The notes under the pieces are model-generated. The model did not search any database and had not been told where the DNA came from. It worked only from the letters and a program-made list of their open reading frames with translations. A program made the translations under genes and the position numbers. This document shows, piece by piece, positions 1-5,636 of a stretch of DNA of 5,636 nt. The DNA is from Tepidisphaeraceae bacterium. GTDB lineage: Bacteria > Planctomycetota > Phycisphaerae > Tepidisphaerales > Tepidisphaeraceae. Every line of letters begins with the position of its first letter. The first letter of the stretch is position 1. The stretch is from assembly GCA_025450555.1 (NCBI GenBank), contig JANWHF010000144.1, positions 1-5,636 of the forward strand, written 5' to 3'.

Positions 1-132
1 CTTGCCCTTGCCGCGAAAAAGACCGGCCAATCCGCCTGGTTCAACTGGCTCCGCCAGCGCGCCCAGCTTCTTGCCGACCCGCAGGCTCTTTGCACCGATC
101 GGCCGATCCTGAAGGAATTGTGGTACGCGTAG
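1..132 (+). CDS. 3' end of an unidentified gene (partial, 43 residues)
   Basis: The first frame is open from the window edge to a TAG stop at 130-132 and gives 43 residues ending in LKELWYA. The piece is rich in Ala, Leu, Gln and Arg, has two Trp close together (FNWL, residues 14-17), and looks like a soluble helical C-terminus; no motif identifies a family. Its start lies outside the window. The next gene begins 115 bases further on, and I see no strong hairpin with a T-run after the stop, so neither termination nor read-through can be shown. That it is coding at all is inferred from the open frame reaching the edge, its composition and its same-strand placement before other + strand genes. 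It could be a chance open frame. Confidence 0.5.
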   Translation, partial: LALAAKKTGQSAWFNWLRQRAQLLADPQALCTDRPILKELWYA

Positions 133-237
133 GCCCATGGAGCGCCAAGTCAGACGCCTGGCTCGAAATCGCTACGAATGCACGTCACCCATTGCAATTC
201 GATCAAAACGTATTGAGAATCCGCCGTCTTAAGACAT

Positions 238-242
238 GGAGG
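238..242 (+). promoter_or_regulatory. Shine-Dalgarno site GGAGG that decides the start at 248
   Basis: GGAGG lies five bases before the ATG at 248. An earlier in-frame ATG at 236 overlaps this site and has no ribosome binding site of its own, so the start at 248 is preferred. The site sits at the loop edge of a possible small hairpin formed by AAGAC (231-235) and GTCTT (242-246). Confidence 0.7.
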
Positions 243-247
243 TCTTC

Positions 248-559
248 ATGCGTTCGGTTTTGATGATGTTAATCGCAATGGCCTTCGGCGTTGCCCTGGT
301 CATAGGCGGCCTTTGGACGTGGCAGGCGTCGGCTGATCTGGTCGCGGATTGGCCGGTTGCACGGCCCGACGTGATGATCTGGGCCATCCGCTGCGGAGCC
401 GTTGCCGCGATTGCTCTCGGGCAGCTTTTGGCGCTGCGCTTTGCCGTTAGCGCAATCTATCGGCGGCGTCTGCTGGATGATCTGCTGCGGCTGTCGTCGG
501 CGGTGGCGTGCGTGATCGCGCTGGTCAGTGCCGTGGCGCTGGGGCTGGCAGGGCGGTAA
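248..559 (+). CDS. Small three-helix inner-membrane protein of unknown function
   Basis: The product is 103 residues from the ATG at 248, chosen because GGAGG lies five bases upstream; starting at 236 would add only MEVF. Three hydrophobic segments are visible: about residues 4-24, 43-64 (interrupted by Arg48) and 84-101. The loop between helices 2 and 3 (residues 71-83, with YRRRLLDD) is strongly basic at its start. By the positive-inside rule that loop and the N-terminus face the cytoplasm, and the stretch around residues 25-42 faces outward. No catalytic or binding motif is seen and I do not recognise a family. The next gene, for a large exported repeat protein, starts 27 bases after the stop with its own ribosome binding site. 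Co-transcription is therefore likely, and a role linked to that protein or to the envelope is a guess from context only. Confidence 0.75.
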   Translation: MRSVLMMLIAMAFGVALVIGGLWTWQASADLVADWPVARPDVMIWAIRCGAVAAIALGQLLALRFAVSAIYRRRLLDDLLRLSSAVACVIALVSAVALGLAGR

Positions 560-586
560 TTCACCTGATTTCCAAGAGGAATTTCG

Positions 587-3061
587 ATGCGGCCTTTTCT
601 GCCTTGCCTGGTGTGTCTGGGCCTGTTGAGCACTTTCGCGGCAGCGCAGGAAGCAAGCCCGCCGCCCAAACCATCTGCTGACGAGATCGCGGCCAAAGCG
701 CAGCTTGCCGGGCATTTTGTCGAGGCGGCGCAGGCGCTGCTTCCGCCAGCCAATCAACCTTTATCGCATGGCGTATTGCTGCAAACTGCCGCTTTGCTCA
801 AAGGCGCGATGCGTTTGAATCCGTCGGAGCCGCGCTATCCGCGCTTGCTGGCTGAGGCACAAGCCAGTATCGGTGATGTGGACGGCCAGATTGCATCGTG
901 GACAGCTTATCGCAAGCTCGTTCCCGACGATCGCGTCGCACAGGCACAGATCATCGATCTGTATATCAGCCGATTTGAGACGGCCGACAAACGGCTGGAA
1001 TACATCAATCAGCTTCTGGACAACGCCGCGCTCGCACCTGAGGTCAAGGCGCATATTGCAGCCATGGCGGTGCCGCTGCTCGATCAGCGCTCGCACGATC
1101 AGGCGCTTGCGATGCTGGCCCGGGCGCGGCAATTTGCATTGCTCCCGGAAGTTGCACGATTGCAATATATGATGCTACCGCAGGATGCCCAGCCGCAGAA
1201 GCGTGCCCAGGCCCTGCTGGACATGATCCTGTCCAATCCCGCGCAGGCCGATGCGATCATCGAGCTTGCGAAGCTGCTCTCGTCGCAGGGGCTGCCGCGC
1301 CAGGGCGCAAGCTGGTACGCGGTGGCATTCAATCTTTACCTGCGCGCTGGCATCACACCTCAGCATTCTTCGATGGTCGAATATCTTTGCGACCTCTTTG
1401 AATCAGGGCAGGGGCAGGTCGCCGGCCAGGGGATCGATCGAATGCTTCAGGCCGATCCCAATGATGCCGATGCCTGGTTCATCAAGCTTTCGCTCTCTGA
1501 TCCGAAGCCAAATTTAGAGGCGGCGCGCACGGCTTTTACGAATCGGCTCGGAATGATCGCGTCACGCATCACGTCGGCGCAAAAGTCTGCTACCACGATG
1601 CCCGCCTCGGCTCCCACGACCGAACCGGTCGATCCGCAACATGTTTCCGCTGTTTCCGCAAAGCTCAAGCAGCCTGATGATCCATCGCTACGTGATGCGT
1701 GGGTTTCGGCTCTAGCTGATCTATCGTGGTTCGAGCTTTATTATGCCAATCAACCGCAAGCCGCCGTGCAGTGGATCGACGCATTGAAGTTGGTCGTCGC
1801 AACCGACAATGAAACGCTCGCCCGCTCTCAAGGCTGGGAAGACTTGCTTTCGGGCCGACTTGATGAAGCAGAGAAAGAGCTGAGTCCCATCGCAGATCGT
1901 GATGCCTTGGCCGAACTTGGCATGATTCGCCTGGCGGAACAGCGCAAGCAGACGCCTCAAGCCGCTGAGCGAGCGGAAAAGCTGGCATCGCAGCCGCACG
2001 CGGGCGTGCTGGGGGCAATCATTTTCTCGGCCCTTGCCGACAAGCACCTTCCGCCGACGACGGAGCCGTCGGAGTCGGCGCTTGCCGATCTCGTGGACAA
2101 ATTCCCGATGGATTGGCTCAACGTGCTGGTGGCGCCGAACCGTTTTTATCAGCTATCGATGGATCCTGTCCAGGTGGCTCACCATCTCGGCGAGCCGATG
2201 ATGGCGCAGGTCACCATCCGCAACATTGGCAAACAGGATTTAAACATCGGCTCCGGCGTCGATGGGCTGATTCAGCCGCAGCTCTGGTTTGACGCGGCCA
2301 TTCGCGGGATCGCCCAGCAGGCCTTCCCCGGAATCGCCGCCGACCACATCATGTCTCGCTTCGTGCTGCATCCGCAGGATTCGATCACGCAGATTGTTCG
2401 CATCGATCAGCGCGAGCTGGGCGAGAGTCTTCGTCAACTGCCGATCGGCATGATCTCAGTCGAAGCCGACGTCGTGACCAATCCGATTCCCGGCGGCCGG
2501 CAGGTTCTCTCGACGCCGGGCGGCTATCCCATGCGCATGAGCAAGATCTTCAGCCAGCACAACGAGCCGCTCAGTTCCGATGTGACGCTCGGCCGATTCA
2601 TCGACACGATGCAGGGTGCCGCGCCCGCGGAAAAGATGCTCGATTTGCAACTACTGGCCGCATATGTCCGGCAATATTCCGCAGAGGCTAACGATCCCAA
2701 GGTCAAAACGATGGCCAACCAGTACATGGATCTCATCGCCCGCGAGCGAGCCGATACCGCGCCGGAGGTTTCCAATTGGGCCAACTATCTGGCGGCCAGC
2801 GTGCTTCAGGGGCCTGCAGAGCAGCAGGTCATTGAACAGATGGTGTCGGCCAAGGCGCCGTGGGAGAGCCGAGTGCTGGGGGTGGCTGCGGCCCGACTGC
2901 TGTCGCGCGATCAAGAGAAGAAGATTGCGGAAGGTCTGGAAAACGACTCCGATCCGATCGTTAAAGATTTTGCCACCGCAACCGTCGAAGCGATCTCTCA
3001 GGCCGCAACTCAACCCACAACTCAACCTGCGGTGACGCAGCCGACGCAACCAGGAGCATGA
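587..3061 (+). CDS. Exported TPR/helical-repeat protein with a beta-rich domain and a TQP-rich tail
   Basis: The product is 824 residues. The ATG at 587 follows AAGAGGA (574-580) by six bases. Residues 1-20 form a signal peptide (basic start, hydrophobic core, AAA before Gln21) with no lipobox, so a soluble exported protein is expected. In order I see: amphipathic helical pairs of TPR character (about 35-330; for example ALLKGAMRLNPSEPRYPRLLAEA around 69-91 in pattern); a Ser/Thr/Pro linker (about 331-350, containing TTEP); more helical repeats (about 366-486; SGRLDEAEKEL at 422-432 is TPR-like); a second short linker (487-498, again TTEP); a beta-rich, Ig-like stretch (about 515-660, with a QVTIRNIG strand pattern at 541-548); a HEAT-like helical region (about 675-805); and a tail of repeated TQP (807-822). 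No catalytic motif is visible. A scaffold or protein-interaction role in the periplasm or envelope is inferred. The gene probably forms an operon with the small membrane protein upstream. The specific family is not recognised, and repeat boundaries are judged by eye. Confidence 0.88.
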   Translation: MRPFLPCLVCLGLLSTFAAAQEASPPPKPSADEIAAKAQLAGHFVEAAQALLPPANQPLSHGVLLQTAALLKGAMRLNPSEPRYPRLLAEAQASIGDVDGQIASWTAYRKLVPDDRVAQAQIIDLYISRFETADKRLEYINQLLDNAALAPEVKAHIAAMAVPLLDQRSHDQALAMLARARQFALLPEVARLQYMMLPQDAQPQKRAQALLDMILSNPAQADAIIELAKLLSSQGLPRQGASWYAVAFNLYLRAGITPQHSSMVEYLCDLFESGQGQVAGQGIDRMLQADPNDADAWFIKLSLSDPKPNLEAARTAFTNRLGMIASRITSAQKSATTMPASAPTTEPVDPQHVSAVSAKLKQPDDPSLRDAWVSALADLSWFELYYANQPQAAVQWIDALKLVVATDNETLARSQGWEDLLSGRLDEAEKELSPIADRDALAELGMIRLAEQRKQTPQAAERAEKLASQPHAGVLGAIIFSALADKHLPPTTEPSESALADLVDKFPMDWLNVLVAPNRFYQLSMDPVQVAHHLGEPMMAQVTIRNIGKQDLNIGSGVDGLIQPQLWFDAAIRGIAQQAFPGIAADHIMSRFVLHPQDSITQIVRIDQRELGESLRQLPIGMISVEADVVTNPIPGGRQVLSTPGGYPMRMSKIFSQHNEPLSSDVTLGRFIDTMQGAAPAEKMLDLQLLAAYVRQYSAEANDPKVKTMANQYMDLIARERADTAPEVSNWANYLAASVLQGPAEQQVIEQMVSAKAPWESRVLGVAAARLLSRDQEKKIAEGLENDSDPIVKDFATATVEAISQAATQPTTQPAVTQPTQPGA

Positions 3062-3077
3062 AGTAAGCAATTGTTTA

Positions 3078-3147
3078 GCGGGCTCGCTTGCGAGCCGTTG
3101 ACCGCGCGTTTCAATTGCAGCGCGCAACGGCGTGCAAGCACGCCCGC
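3078..3147. repeat. REP/BIME-like pair of inverted palindromes between convergent genes
   Basis: Two 23-base arms, 3078-3100 and 3125-3147, are inverted copies of each other at 19 of 23 positions. Each arm also contains its own perfect 7-bp palindrome: GGCTCGCTTGCGAGCC at 3081-3096 and GGCGTGCAAGCACGCC at 3129-3144. The four positions that differ between the arms make up two base pairs of each small stem, and both pairs are preserved. The 24-base middle has further complementarity (GCGCG at 3104-3108 with CGCGC at 3121-3125). GCAATTG (3067-3073) and CAATTGC (3112-3118) are also complementary. The unit lies between the stop of the exported-protein gene and the stop of the adenosyltransferase gene. 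No T-run follows either hairpin, so it is not a canonical intrinsic terminator, although it could still stabilise mRNA 3' ends or slow polymerase in both directions. Paired inverted palindromes of this kind are characteristic of REP/BIME elements; membership in such a family cannot be tested from one copy. Confidence 0.75.
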
Positions 3148-3190
3148 AAATCAAAGACCTTAAAATGATCCCGGTCTTACATTAATTCTA

Positions 3191-3748
3191 TTACTTCTCC
3201 CGTCCCACCCACGGCACATCCGTGACTCCCTGCACATGATTCGCCCAGCGCGCCTGGACGAACAACCAGTCGCTGAGCCGATTGAGATAGCGAATCTCGA
3301 TTCCGTCGATTTGGGTGGTCGCGGCCAGCGCAACCAGCAGCCGCTCGGCGCGCCGGCAGATGGTTCGAGCCAGATGAAGACGAGCCGACAGGTCGCTCCC
3401 GCCCGGCAGAATGAAGTTCCGCAGCGCCGGCAGGTCGCTCTCCGCTTGGTCGATCTGCTGCTCGAGGCGCGTGATCGCCGCCTCCTCAACCGGCGGCAGC
3501 GCCGACGCATTTGCACCCGGCGGCGTTGCGACGTGCGAACCAATGACAAACAGCTCGCTCTGTACGTCGGCCAGCATTGAAGCGAGTTTCGCTGCCGGCC
3601 CATTCGCGACCACCGCGGCCAGCCCGATGGCGGCATTCAGCTCGTCGATCGTTCCATAACAATCGATGCGCGGGTCCGTCTTGCTCACCCGGCTCCCGCC
3701 AAAGAGGCCGGTCGTGCCATCATCGCCGGTGCGGGTGTAGATTTTCAT
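3191..3748 (-). CDS. pduO: Cob(I)alamin adenosyltransferase, PduO type
   Basis: The product is 185 residues and transfers the 5'-deoxyadenosyl group of ATP to cob(I)alamin, giving adenosylcobalamin; the family is a cytoplasmic homotrimer. The N-terminal ATP-binding motif TRTGDDGTTGLFGG is at residues 5-18, YGTIDELNAAIG at 31-42, FILPGG at 112-117, RTICRRAER at 128-136 and YLNRLSD at 154-160. Asp35, Phe112, Arg128 and Arg132 match residues studied in the Lactobacillus reuteri PduO enzyme, where Phe112 helps make four-coordinate cobalamin and Asp35-Arg128 form a subunit salt bridge. The length fits a single-domain enzyme. The frame continues upstream to 3988, but those 80 codons run through an intergenic repeat and are rejected; the family motif starts five residues after the ATG at 3748. 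No clear ribosome binding site is present, and a hairpin sits directly before the start codon. No other cobalamin gene is nearby, so the B12-dependent enzyme it serves is unknown. Confidence 0.95.
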   Translation of the reverse strand: MKIYTRTGDDGTTGLFGGSRVSKTDPRIDCYGTIDELNAAIGLAAVVANGPAAKLASMLADVQSELFVIGSHVATPPGANASALPPVEEAAITRLEQQIDQAESDLPALRNFILPGGSDLSARLHLARTICRRAERLLVALAATTQIDGIEIRYLNRLSDWLFVQARWANHVQGVTDVPWVGREK

Positions 3749-3764
3749 GGCCGAATGATCGGCC
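3749..3764 (-). promoter_or_regulatory. Hairpin directly before the adenosyltransferase start codon
   Basis: GGCCGA (3749-3754) and TCGGCC (3759-3764) form a perfect 6-bp stem with a four-base loop. On the mRNA of the minus-strand gene this stem ends at the base before AUG and occupies the place where a Shine-Dalgarno site would lie; none is seen there. It could limit ribosome access, or it could mean the gene is translated without a Shine-Dalgarno site. It is far too small to be a cobalamin riboswitch by itself, and I see no B12-box-like sequence upstream. A short GC-rich palindrome can also arise by chance. Confidence 0.4.
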
Positions 3765-3838
3765 GATGGATGGAGCCGATCAAGCGCGACGCCTGGGGCG
3801 GCCAGCGGTGCATTATGCGATCGGTCGGAGCTTTTTTC

Positions 3839-3979
3839 TCCCTCTCCCGGTACTCCGCTGTACTCCGGGGGAGGGCTGGGGAGGGGGTCGAGATTGACAG
3901 ACCAGCACGATTTTTCGTGGGTCGAACGAATGCCCCCGCCCTGACCCTCCCCCAGAGTACCGGAGTACCGGGAGAGGGA
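3839..3979. repeat. 141-base inverted-repeat element with hairpin-forming arms (MITE/REP-like)
   Basis: Arm 1 (3839-3887) and arm 2 (3933-3979) are inverted copies: about 42 of 47 aligned positions agree, with a two-base gap. Each arm folds on itself, with CCCTCTCCCGG pairing with CCGGGGGAGGG in arm 1 and a matching arrangement in arm 2, and each carries GTAC repeats near its loop. The 45-base centre also forms a hairpin: GACC (3900-3903) plus CACGA (3906-3910) pair with TCGTG (3915-3919) plus GGTC (3920-3923), with a two-base bulge and a loop of four T. The element encodes nothing credible, and I found no flanking target duplication. Pyrimidine-rich CCCTCTCCC/GGGAGAGGG repeats of this general kind are scattered between genes in a number of bacteria. 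That this one is multi-copy is inferred. It lies between two start codons, so it could affect transcription of either gene. Confidence 0.8.
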
Positions 3980-4063
3980 ATTTGTCACCTGCCGACGACT
4001 GCGTTACGCAAGCGCTGGAGCCGCGCTATCATCTATCCCGGGCAATTTGGTATTCTTCCCGGC

Positions 4064-4071
4064 GGAAAGGA
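4064..4071 (+). promoter_or_regulatory. Ribosome binding site supporting the argD start at 4082
   Basis: GGAAAGGA lies ten bases before the ATG at 4082; a second purine run, GAAGGA (4074-4079), is only two bases away and probably too close. Together they support 4082 as the start, against in-frame upstream ATGs such as 3755 that would translate the intergenic repeat. Confidence 0.6.
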
Positions 4072-4081
4072 ACGAAGGACG

Positions 4082-5302
4082 ATGTCGGAGCCTAGTCAAT
4101 TGAGCAAGGATCTGGTGCAGCGAGGGCAGCGCGTGTTGGTTCCCAATTACGCGCGTCAGCCGGTGGTGATGGCGCGCGGGCAGGATTGCTGGGCGTGGGA
4201 TGCCGAGGGCAAGCGCTATCTCGATCTGTTTGCCGGGTTCGGCGGGGGAATCCTGGGTCATTGCAATCCGGAGCTGGTCGCAGCCGCGACGAAGCAGGCC
4301 GGCACGCTCTGGCACGTGGGCAATACTTTTTATACCCAGCCGCAGATCGAATTGGCCGAGCGGCTTAATCGCCATGCCTTCACCGGTCAGGCCTTTTTCT
4401 GCCACAGCGGCGCTGAAGCCAATGAAGCCGCCTGCAAGCTGGCGCGCCTGCGCGGCAACCAGCATGATCCCAAAAAGTGGAAGATCATTTCGCTCACGCA
4501 CAGCTTTCATGGTCGAACGCTGGCGATGATTGCCGCGACGGGGAACCTGGCGATTCGCCAGGGATTTGAGCCGGACGTGCCGGGGTTCGAGCAGGTCGAA
4601 GCAGGGAATTTCGAGGCGCTGGCGCGGGCGGTCGATTCGCAGACGGCCGGCGTGCTGATCGAGCCGATCCAGGGCGAGGGTGGCGTCAATCTTTATCCCG
4701 AAGGTTATATCCAGCGCGTTCGTGAGTTATGCGACAAGCACGAGCTCACGCTGATCTTCGATGAAGTCTGGACCGGCTGCGGCCGAACGGGCCGATGGTT
4801 TGCCCATCAGCATTTCAAGGATGCGAGCGGCAAAGTCATCGAGCCGGACATCATGACGCTTGGCAAAGCGGTGGGCGGCGGCCTGCCGGTCGGCATCATG
4901 TACGCCAAGCCGCCGGTTGCCGAGCTGTTTGGCCCCGGCAAGCACGGCTCGACGCTTGGAGGAAACGCCATCTGTGCCACCGTTTCCCGCACGATTTTGG
5001 ACATTATCGATCGCGATGGACTGGTCGAACGAGCCGCTCTTCTGGGCGAGCAGGCACAGGCGCGCTTGAAGAATGAGTCATCGATCCGAAACAAGATCGC
5101 CGAGATTCGCGGGCGCGGCCTGTTCCTGGGCATCGAGCTGAAAGAGCCGCCGCAGCAGTTCATGGACAAGGCGTTGGCGATGGGCGTGATCGTGAACCTG
5201 ACGGCCAAGAAAGTGATTCGCATCGCGCCGCCATTGAATATCGAGCAGGGATTGTGGGCACAGGGGCTGGGGCTGATCACGCAGTTGATCGCCTCCCTCT
5301 GA
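4082..5302 (+). CDS. argD: Acetylornithine aminotransferase (class III, PLP-dependent)
   Basis: The product is 406 residues, the usual length for ArgD. It converts N-acetylglutamate semialdehyde and glutamate to N-acetylornithine and 2-oxoglutarate in arginine synthesis; some ArgD enzymes also act on N-succinyl-diaminopimelate semialdehyde in lysine synthesis. Visible class III features: SGAEANEA (109-116, phosphate binding), SFHGRTLA (141-148, with Phe142 over the PLP ring and Arg145 for substrate carboxylate), EPIQGEGG (194-201), Asp227 in FDEV (cofactor N1), the Schiff-base Lys262 in TLGKAVGGGLPVG, HGSTLGGN (288-295, Thr291 phosphate contact) and Arg380 in RIAPPL. The usual Gln after DEV is Trp230 here (DEVWTGCGRTG), the one departure at a normally conserved cofactor-contact position. 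The start at 4082 is chosen for its ribosome binding site and a normal ArgD N-terminus. A lipoprotein gene follows 23 bases after the stop, so co-transcription is likely. Ornithine or another omega-aminotransferase specificity is possible but less likely. Confidence 0.9.
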   Translation: MSEPSQLSKDLVQRGQRVLVPNYARQPVVMARGQDCWAWDAEGKRYLDLFAGFGGGILGHCNPELVAAATKQAGTLWHVGNTFYTQPQIELAERLNRHAFTGQAFFCHSGAEANEAACKLARLRGNQHDPKKWKIISLTHSFHGRTLAMIAATGNLAIRQGFEPDVPGFEQVEAGNFEALARAVDSQTAGVLIEPIQGEGGVNLYPEGYIQRVRELCDKHELTLIFDEVWTGCGRTGRWFAHQHFKDASGKVIEPDIMTLGKAVGGGLPVGIMYAKPPVAELFGPGKHGSTLGGNAICATVSRTILDIIDRDGLVERAALLGEQAQARLKNESSIRNKIAEIRGRGLFLGIELKEPPQQFMDKALAMGVIVNLTAKKVIRIAPPLNIEQGLWAQGLGLITQLIASL

Positions 5303-5325
5303 TTGGCCGCGGGAAAGGGCCTGCT

Positions 5326-5636
5326 ATGCGCAAGCTATTGTTGGCCGCATTGGCGTTGTCGATCGCAGGTTGCCAGCCGACTGCGCATACCGTCGCGCCT
5401 TCAAAGCCTGCCGATACGCAACCGACGGCGAAGAGAACAACCGATCCAAGCAAATTGTCCGAGATTCCTGCCGAGGGCGATTATCTGGTTCTGCTGGACA
5501 TTTATCAGTTGATTGTCCCGATGGGCGCCATCAGCCAGAACGAAGAATTCTGGCGGCGCGTCGATGAGGATCATGTCGATCTGGCCAATCACGACATGAT
5601 GAGCCGAAATGGAATCCGCTATGGCGTCGCCCCCAC
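5326..5636 (+). CDS. Lipoprotein of unknown function (5' part, cut by window end)
   Basis: An open frame runs from the ATG at 5326 to the window edge, giving 103 complete codons. Residues 1-16 are a lipoprotein signal: MRKLLL, a hydrophobic core, and the lipobox IAGC with the acylated Cys at 16. Gln17 after it would not retain the protein in the inner membrane by the E. coli rule. A flexible Pro/Thr/Lys-rich spacer (about 18-51, including TQPT) is followed by a folded region starting GDYLVLLDIYQLIVPMG (51-67) and continuing through EEFWRRVDEDHVD (73-85) to NGIRYGVAP (95-103). I associate this type of segment with uncharacterised planctomycete proteins, from memory only. The purine run GGGAAAGGG (5311-5319) may serve as its ribosome binding site. 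The start is 23 bases after the argD stop, so the two are probably co-transcribed, but no functional link is evident. Confidence 0.8.
   Translation, partial: MRKLLLAALALSIAGCQPTAHTVAPSKPADTQPTAKRTTDPSKLSEIPAEGDYLVLLDIYQLIVPMGAISQNEEFWRRVDEDHVDLANHDMMSRNGIRYGVAP

Larger units (their letters stand above)
3749..4081. other. Divergent intergenic region between the adenosyltransferase and argD genes
   Basis: These 333 bases hold no gene. From left to right they contain the start-codon hairpin (3749-3764), about 75 bases of unremarkable sequence, the inverted-repeat element (3839-3979), and about 100 bases leading into argD. Two weak promoter-like hexamers are visible but have no good partner: CATAAT on the minus strand (3817-3812) facing the adenosyltransferase gene, and TATCAT on the + strand (4027-4032) facing argD. 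Both genes' promoters are expected here because the genes point away from each other. The open frames that cross this region on both strands translate the repeat into Gly/Pro/Ser-rich peptide and are not genes. Confidence 0.7.

Noticed and set aside
192..220. Possible promoter TTGCAA - 17 bases - GAGAAT upstream of the small membrane protein gene
   Set aside because: Each hexamer matches only four of six consensus positions, which is weak in a window this size, and sigma-factor preferences of the host are unknown.
269..757. Long minus-strand open frame opposite the small membrane protein and the start of the exported-protein gene
   Set aside because: It has an Arg/Gln-rich antisense composition, lies opposite two well-supported + strand genes with ribosome binding sites, and shows no recognisable motif.
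3058..3066. ATGAAGTAA overlapping the stop of the exported-protein gene, preceded by AGGAG
   Set aside because: Encodes only Met-Lys before a stop; no longer reading frame follows, so translational coupling to another gene is not supported.
3154..3178. AAGACC ... GGTCTT inverted repeat after the adenosyltransferase stop
   Set aside because: Only a 6-bp stem with a 13-base loop and no following T-run on either strand; too weak to call a terminator.
3749..3838. Cobalamin riboswitch upstream of the adenosyltransferase gene
   Set aside because: The region before the repeat is short and I see no B12-box-like sequence or multi-stem architecture; only a single 6-bp hairpin is present.
3749..3988. 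Minus-strand N-terminal extension of the adenosyltransferase by 80 codons (start at 3988)
   Set aside because: It translates the inverted-repeat element into Gly/Pro/Ser-rich peptide and places the family's N-terminal ATP-binding motif far from the start; the ATG at 3748 gives the normal family length.
3755..4081. + strand N-terminal extension of ArgD by 109 codons (start at 3755)
   Set aside because: It runs across the same repeat, overlaps the divergent gene's upstream region and gives a non-ArgD N-terminus; the ATG at 4082 has a ribosome binding site.

Overview
The window reads as a chromosomal segment of a GC-rich (about 60%), Gram-negative-type bacterium, most likely a planctomycete and perhaps of the Phycisphaerae. 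This is inferred from a large exported repeat protein with a Thr/Gln/Pro tail, a lipoprotein of a type I associate with planctomycetes, and a CCCTCTCCC/GGGAGAGGG-type intergenic inverted repeat. No rRNA or other decisive taxonomic marker is present. I see no phage, transposase, CRISPR, tRNA or rRNA.

Layout, left to right. Positions 1-132 are the 3' end of an unidentified gene on the + strand. Positions 248-559 encode a small three-helix membrane protein. It is followed after 27 bases by a gene (587-3061) for an 824-residue exported protein with helical (TPR-like) repeats, a beta-rich domain, a second helical region and a TQP-rich tail; the two genes are probably co-transcribed. The gap between the convergent genes (3062-3190) holds a compact pair of inverted palindromes (3078-3147), which resembles a REP/BIME unit. 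On the minus strand, 3748-3191 encodes a PduO-type cob(I)alamin adenosyltransferase. The divergent intergenic region (3749-4081) holds a hairpin directly against the adenosyltransferase start codon and a 141-base C/T- and G/A-rich inverted-repeat element (3839-3979). On the + strand, 4082-5302 encodes acetylornithine aminotransferase (ArgD). A lipoprotein gene begins 23 bases further on and runs off the window (5326-5636).

Functionally there are three units: an exported/membrane pair of unknown role; an enzyme that makes coenzyme B12 (adenosylcobalamin); and an arginine-biosynthesis transaminase followed by an envelope lipoprotein. Nothing ties them into one pathway. I find no convincing new defence or mobile system. 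The most interesting material is non-coding: two different palindromic elements bracket the adenosyltransferase gene, and one of them shows paired, compensating base changes between its two copies. The unusual Trp in the ArgD cofactor motif is the most notable protein-level feature.
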